A stretch of 64,000 bases of DNA, from positions 1,116,001 through 1,180,000 of the forward strand of contig RCSZ01000016.1 of assembly GCA_014898425.1 (NCBI GenBank), read 5' to 3'. The notes beneath the pieces are model-generated. The model did no database searches, was not told the origin of the DNA, and saw only the letters and a program-made list of their open reading frames with translations. This DNA comes from Botryotinia globosa. Lineage: Eukaryota; Ascomycota; Leotiomycetes; Helotiales; Sclerotiniaceae. Every line of letters starts with the position of its first letter. Within the stretch, counting starts at the first letter, position 1. The translations under genes and the position numbers were made by a program. Positions 61,929 through 64,000 of the stretch are shown piece by piece.

Positions 61929-62912
61929 GGTGAAACAACACGGGCTTGGAACTATTCCAATAGAAAGGCTCGAATGATTACACAGATACGCTCGACCATT
62001 GATCTCTATGCTTTGATGGATTACTTCCGACTCTAAGAAACTTTAGATAACTCTGGATAACGCCGAACGCTGTTTTCAGGACTAGAATTTTGTGGCGATG
62101 TATACCTAGGTAAGTAGGTAAGGTTAATACTCTGTACTGGTGTACCTGGGGATAATAAATTGACAATTGTGGGGAGGAAGGTAGAGGGGTCAAAGATTGC
62201 TCAAAGATTGCCGACGGGCTTTGTTCGATCAATGGAAGTTTGCTATATATGGATGGATGGATGGATGGATATCCTTGTTGTTCTTGCAGATATTGAATTT
62301 GACTATTAATTGAATATGAAAGTATTTTTGATTCACTATGTACTAAATTTTTATGACATTACATACCAACGATTTCAAAAATGGAAATTCACTTTTTCTT
62401 GTTTTCTGTTAATGGATAGGTAGGTATCTACCAGACACTTCAACCCAGTGATCCATTTCATCTCCTCCTCCTCTCACCTCCTCCTCCTTTCACCTCCTCC
62501 TCCTTTCACCTCCTCCTCCTTTCATCCACCATCATACTATCAGATAATCTCATTCCAAACATCCACCGCGAGTCTCCACGGGAGATCTCCCGTCTCGGAA
62601 GAAAGGAATATTAACGTCTAGCTTCTTCATAGCTTCATCTACTCCGCACCCTTTAGCTCGAGTTTTGACCTCTACCGCCCCCCATTACCTTGATATTATT
62701 GCTGCTGAGCTTAGGATGAGTGGAACAAGGCAGTAGATGATTTGCATTCATGTTTTGGGACTTTGATATCACGGATTTTATAGGGGAAGGAGGAGGTATA
62801 TATATAGTTAGTTCATGAACAGACAGCCAGCAATCTATATCTTGAATCATCTTATTAACTACTCAATACTGCCTCTAACGTTTCGCAACTGCAATATACT
62901 ATTAATTCGAAA
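61929..62912. other. Bidirectional promoter region, SH3-repeat gene / GFA gene
   Basis: 984 bp between divergent starts. It contains a GGATGGAT run (about 62250-62270), the CT-rich array listed separately and a TATATATA stretch near 62799 about 110 bp before the GFA start. No gene seen. Confidence 0.5.
62461..62526. repeat. 16-bp tandem repeat, about 4 units
   Basis: The unit CTCCTCCTCCTTTCAC is repeated about four times with small changes, on the pyrimidine strand upstream of the GFA-family gene. Confidence 0.85.
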
Positions 62913-63573
62913 ATGCCATCAGGAGGATGTTTCTGCGATGCGGTATTTTGCCCCTCCCTCCCAATACCTATCTGCCTCATATCATTATAAGATTACAATA
63001 TATATATATATATATTACAACCGCCCACACTCGTCTTAATCCATATATGCTGATTACGCACATCTCATAGGTCCGCATAAGCTACACCGGCGAGCCAGGA
63101 GCCCATCTCCTATGCCACTGTACCGATTGTCGAAAGACTACCGGTGCTACTTATAGTAACAACATCGTATTACCGGAAGGACAATTCAAGCTTGAATCTG
63201 GTTTGTATTTCCCACGCCTTCCAGCGTTTTCTCATTTCCCACCCATGTCCCCATTCTTCTCCTCTTTCCCTTTTGCAAGCAATCTCCCATCCCACAAGCA
63301 CACCATTTAACTCCTCCAGGAAAACCCAAAACCATCAGCAAAAAAGCCGATTCCGGTAACCAAATCACCTCCCACTTTTGCGGTGACTGTGGCACCACTC
63401 TCTACCGCACTGGTGATTCTTTCCCCAACCAAGTAATTATCAAAGCTGGCGTTTTGGATGATGACAATTGGCCAAATGAGAATGTCCCAAAGGGGGAATT
63501 GTTTGTTAAGAAGAGGGTGAACTGGCTTTCCGAGATTCCTGGTGCTGCGCAGATGGAGGGTATGCCTTCGTAG
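62913..63573 (+). CDS. GFA / CENP-V family zinc protein
   Basis: Exons 62913-62942, 63071-63200 and 63320-63573 give 137 residues, normal for the family. Zinc-binding cysteines are visible in GGCFCDA, LLCHCTDCRKTTG and HFCGDCGTTLY. The C-terminal IKAGVLDDDNWP and KKRVNWLSEIPGA are also typical. The namesake enzyme forms S-hydroxymethylglutathione from formaldehyde and glutathione, but most fungal members are uncharacterised and the formaldehyde activity is disputed, so substrate is unknown. Intron 1 starts GTATTT and contains a TATATATA run; intron 2 starts GTTTGT and ends CTCCTCCAG. Both join the protein without gaps. Confidence 0.9.
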
Positions 63574-63751
63574 ATACCTCGGGTTGAAGAGCGACTTGAT
63601 AGATCGTGGTGGAATATATATTGGATATTTTTTGATGGGTACAATATAATTCCATCTCTGGTACCGAGTTCTGAATATTGTGCCGTCCAATGTGAAGCGA
63701 GAAAATCCGACAATTATATTCGGTCTTGGTCGTTGTTATAAGTTGTAAGTT

Positions 63752-64000
63752 TCAAAGTCGATCCCTTATCACCGAGAGGGTAAGACTTTCCTCACGTATT
63801 CCCTTCCAATCCTCAGTCCTTCTCTTACGAGATCCTCTACTCTCCTGTCCTTCTTTCGTCTCATACATAAAAGAATGAGACCTAATAGCGCCATATCCAC
63901 CAGAAAGTGTTTGATGGCAATCCATATAAACCAAGCCACCCATTTTCTTGGAGACCTTGACTTCTTGCCCTGGTACTCTCTTCCCGTAGCAATCTGCTCC
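63752..64000 (-). CDS. Unidentified protein, C-terminal part only
   Basis: A frame open through the right edge ends at 63752-63754. It reads ADCYGKRVPGQEVKVSKKMG, then YMDCHQTLSGGYGAIRSHSF, and ends in a Lys/Arg-rich tail (GSRKRRTEDWKG). Two Cys residues and the Gly/Tyr content could suit a small secreted protein, but the basic tail could equally be read-through past an unseen intron. The last 60 codons may therefore not be genuine. No family recognised. Confidence 0.35.
   Translation of the reverse strand, partial: GADCYGKRVPGQEVKVSKKMGGLVYMDCHQTLSGGYGAIRSHSFMYETKEGQESRGSRKRRTEDWKGIREESLTLSVIRDRL

Overview
This window is filamentous ascomycete DNA. Genes are split by short introns (about 48-200 nt) with GT-AG ends and CTAAC-like branch sites. 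Complex I, ERD2, SPC3 and PMP3 homologues read like Pezizomycotina proteins. Repeats carry transition-only damage of the kind left by repeat-induced point mutation (RIP). The AT-rich repeat blocks between gene-rich segments fit a leotiomycete of the Botrytis/Sclerotinia type, but I cannot prove the genus.

Layout. 0-3.5 kb: the 3' end of an acyl-CoA carboxyltransferase gene, a PMP3-type membrane proteolipid and signal peptidase subunit SPC3, all on +. 3.5-7.9 kb: no genes; two abutting MITEs and other repeat remnants. 7.9-10.5 kb: a ten-exon secreted alpha-amylase on -, bracketed by inverted copies of one transposon end. 11.6-31.8 kb: a very AT-rich block. Its apparent ORFs are not genes; it is a nest of retrotransposons. 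A Ty3/gypsy element (TSD GATAT/GATAT) sits inside a Ty1/copia element (TSD GACAT/GATAT), which sits inside the pol gene of an older copia element. A foldback element has also entered that older copy. 31.8-39.7 kb: ordinary base composition, tandem repeats, no gene I can support.

39.7-64 kb is gene-dense: an Nrp1/Arp-like RNA-binding protein whose exonuclease fold has lost catalytic residues (+), a 1,426-residue protein with an F-box-like segment (-), a decayed gene, the 78-kDa complex I subunit with two microexons and a GC-AG intron (+), the KDEL receptor ERD2 (-), a ubiquitin-like/WLM metalloprotease (+), a protein with seven SH3-like repeats (-), a GFA-family protein (+) and an unidentified partial gene at the right edge (-).

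The genes do not form a pathway. They are mostly housekeeping: secretory pathway (SPC3, ERD2), respiration, membrane stress and RNA metabolism. The amylase is the one clear secreted nutritional enzyme, isolated between repeat blocks. I found no convincing new biological system. The strongest items are the three-level nested retrotransposon record, the conserved GC-rich hairpin repeat within it, the SH3-repeat protein and the pseudo-exonuclease protein. All exon borders were read by eye from splice signals and protein continuity.
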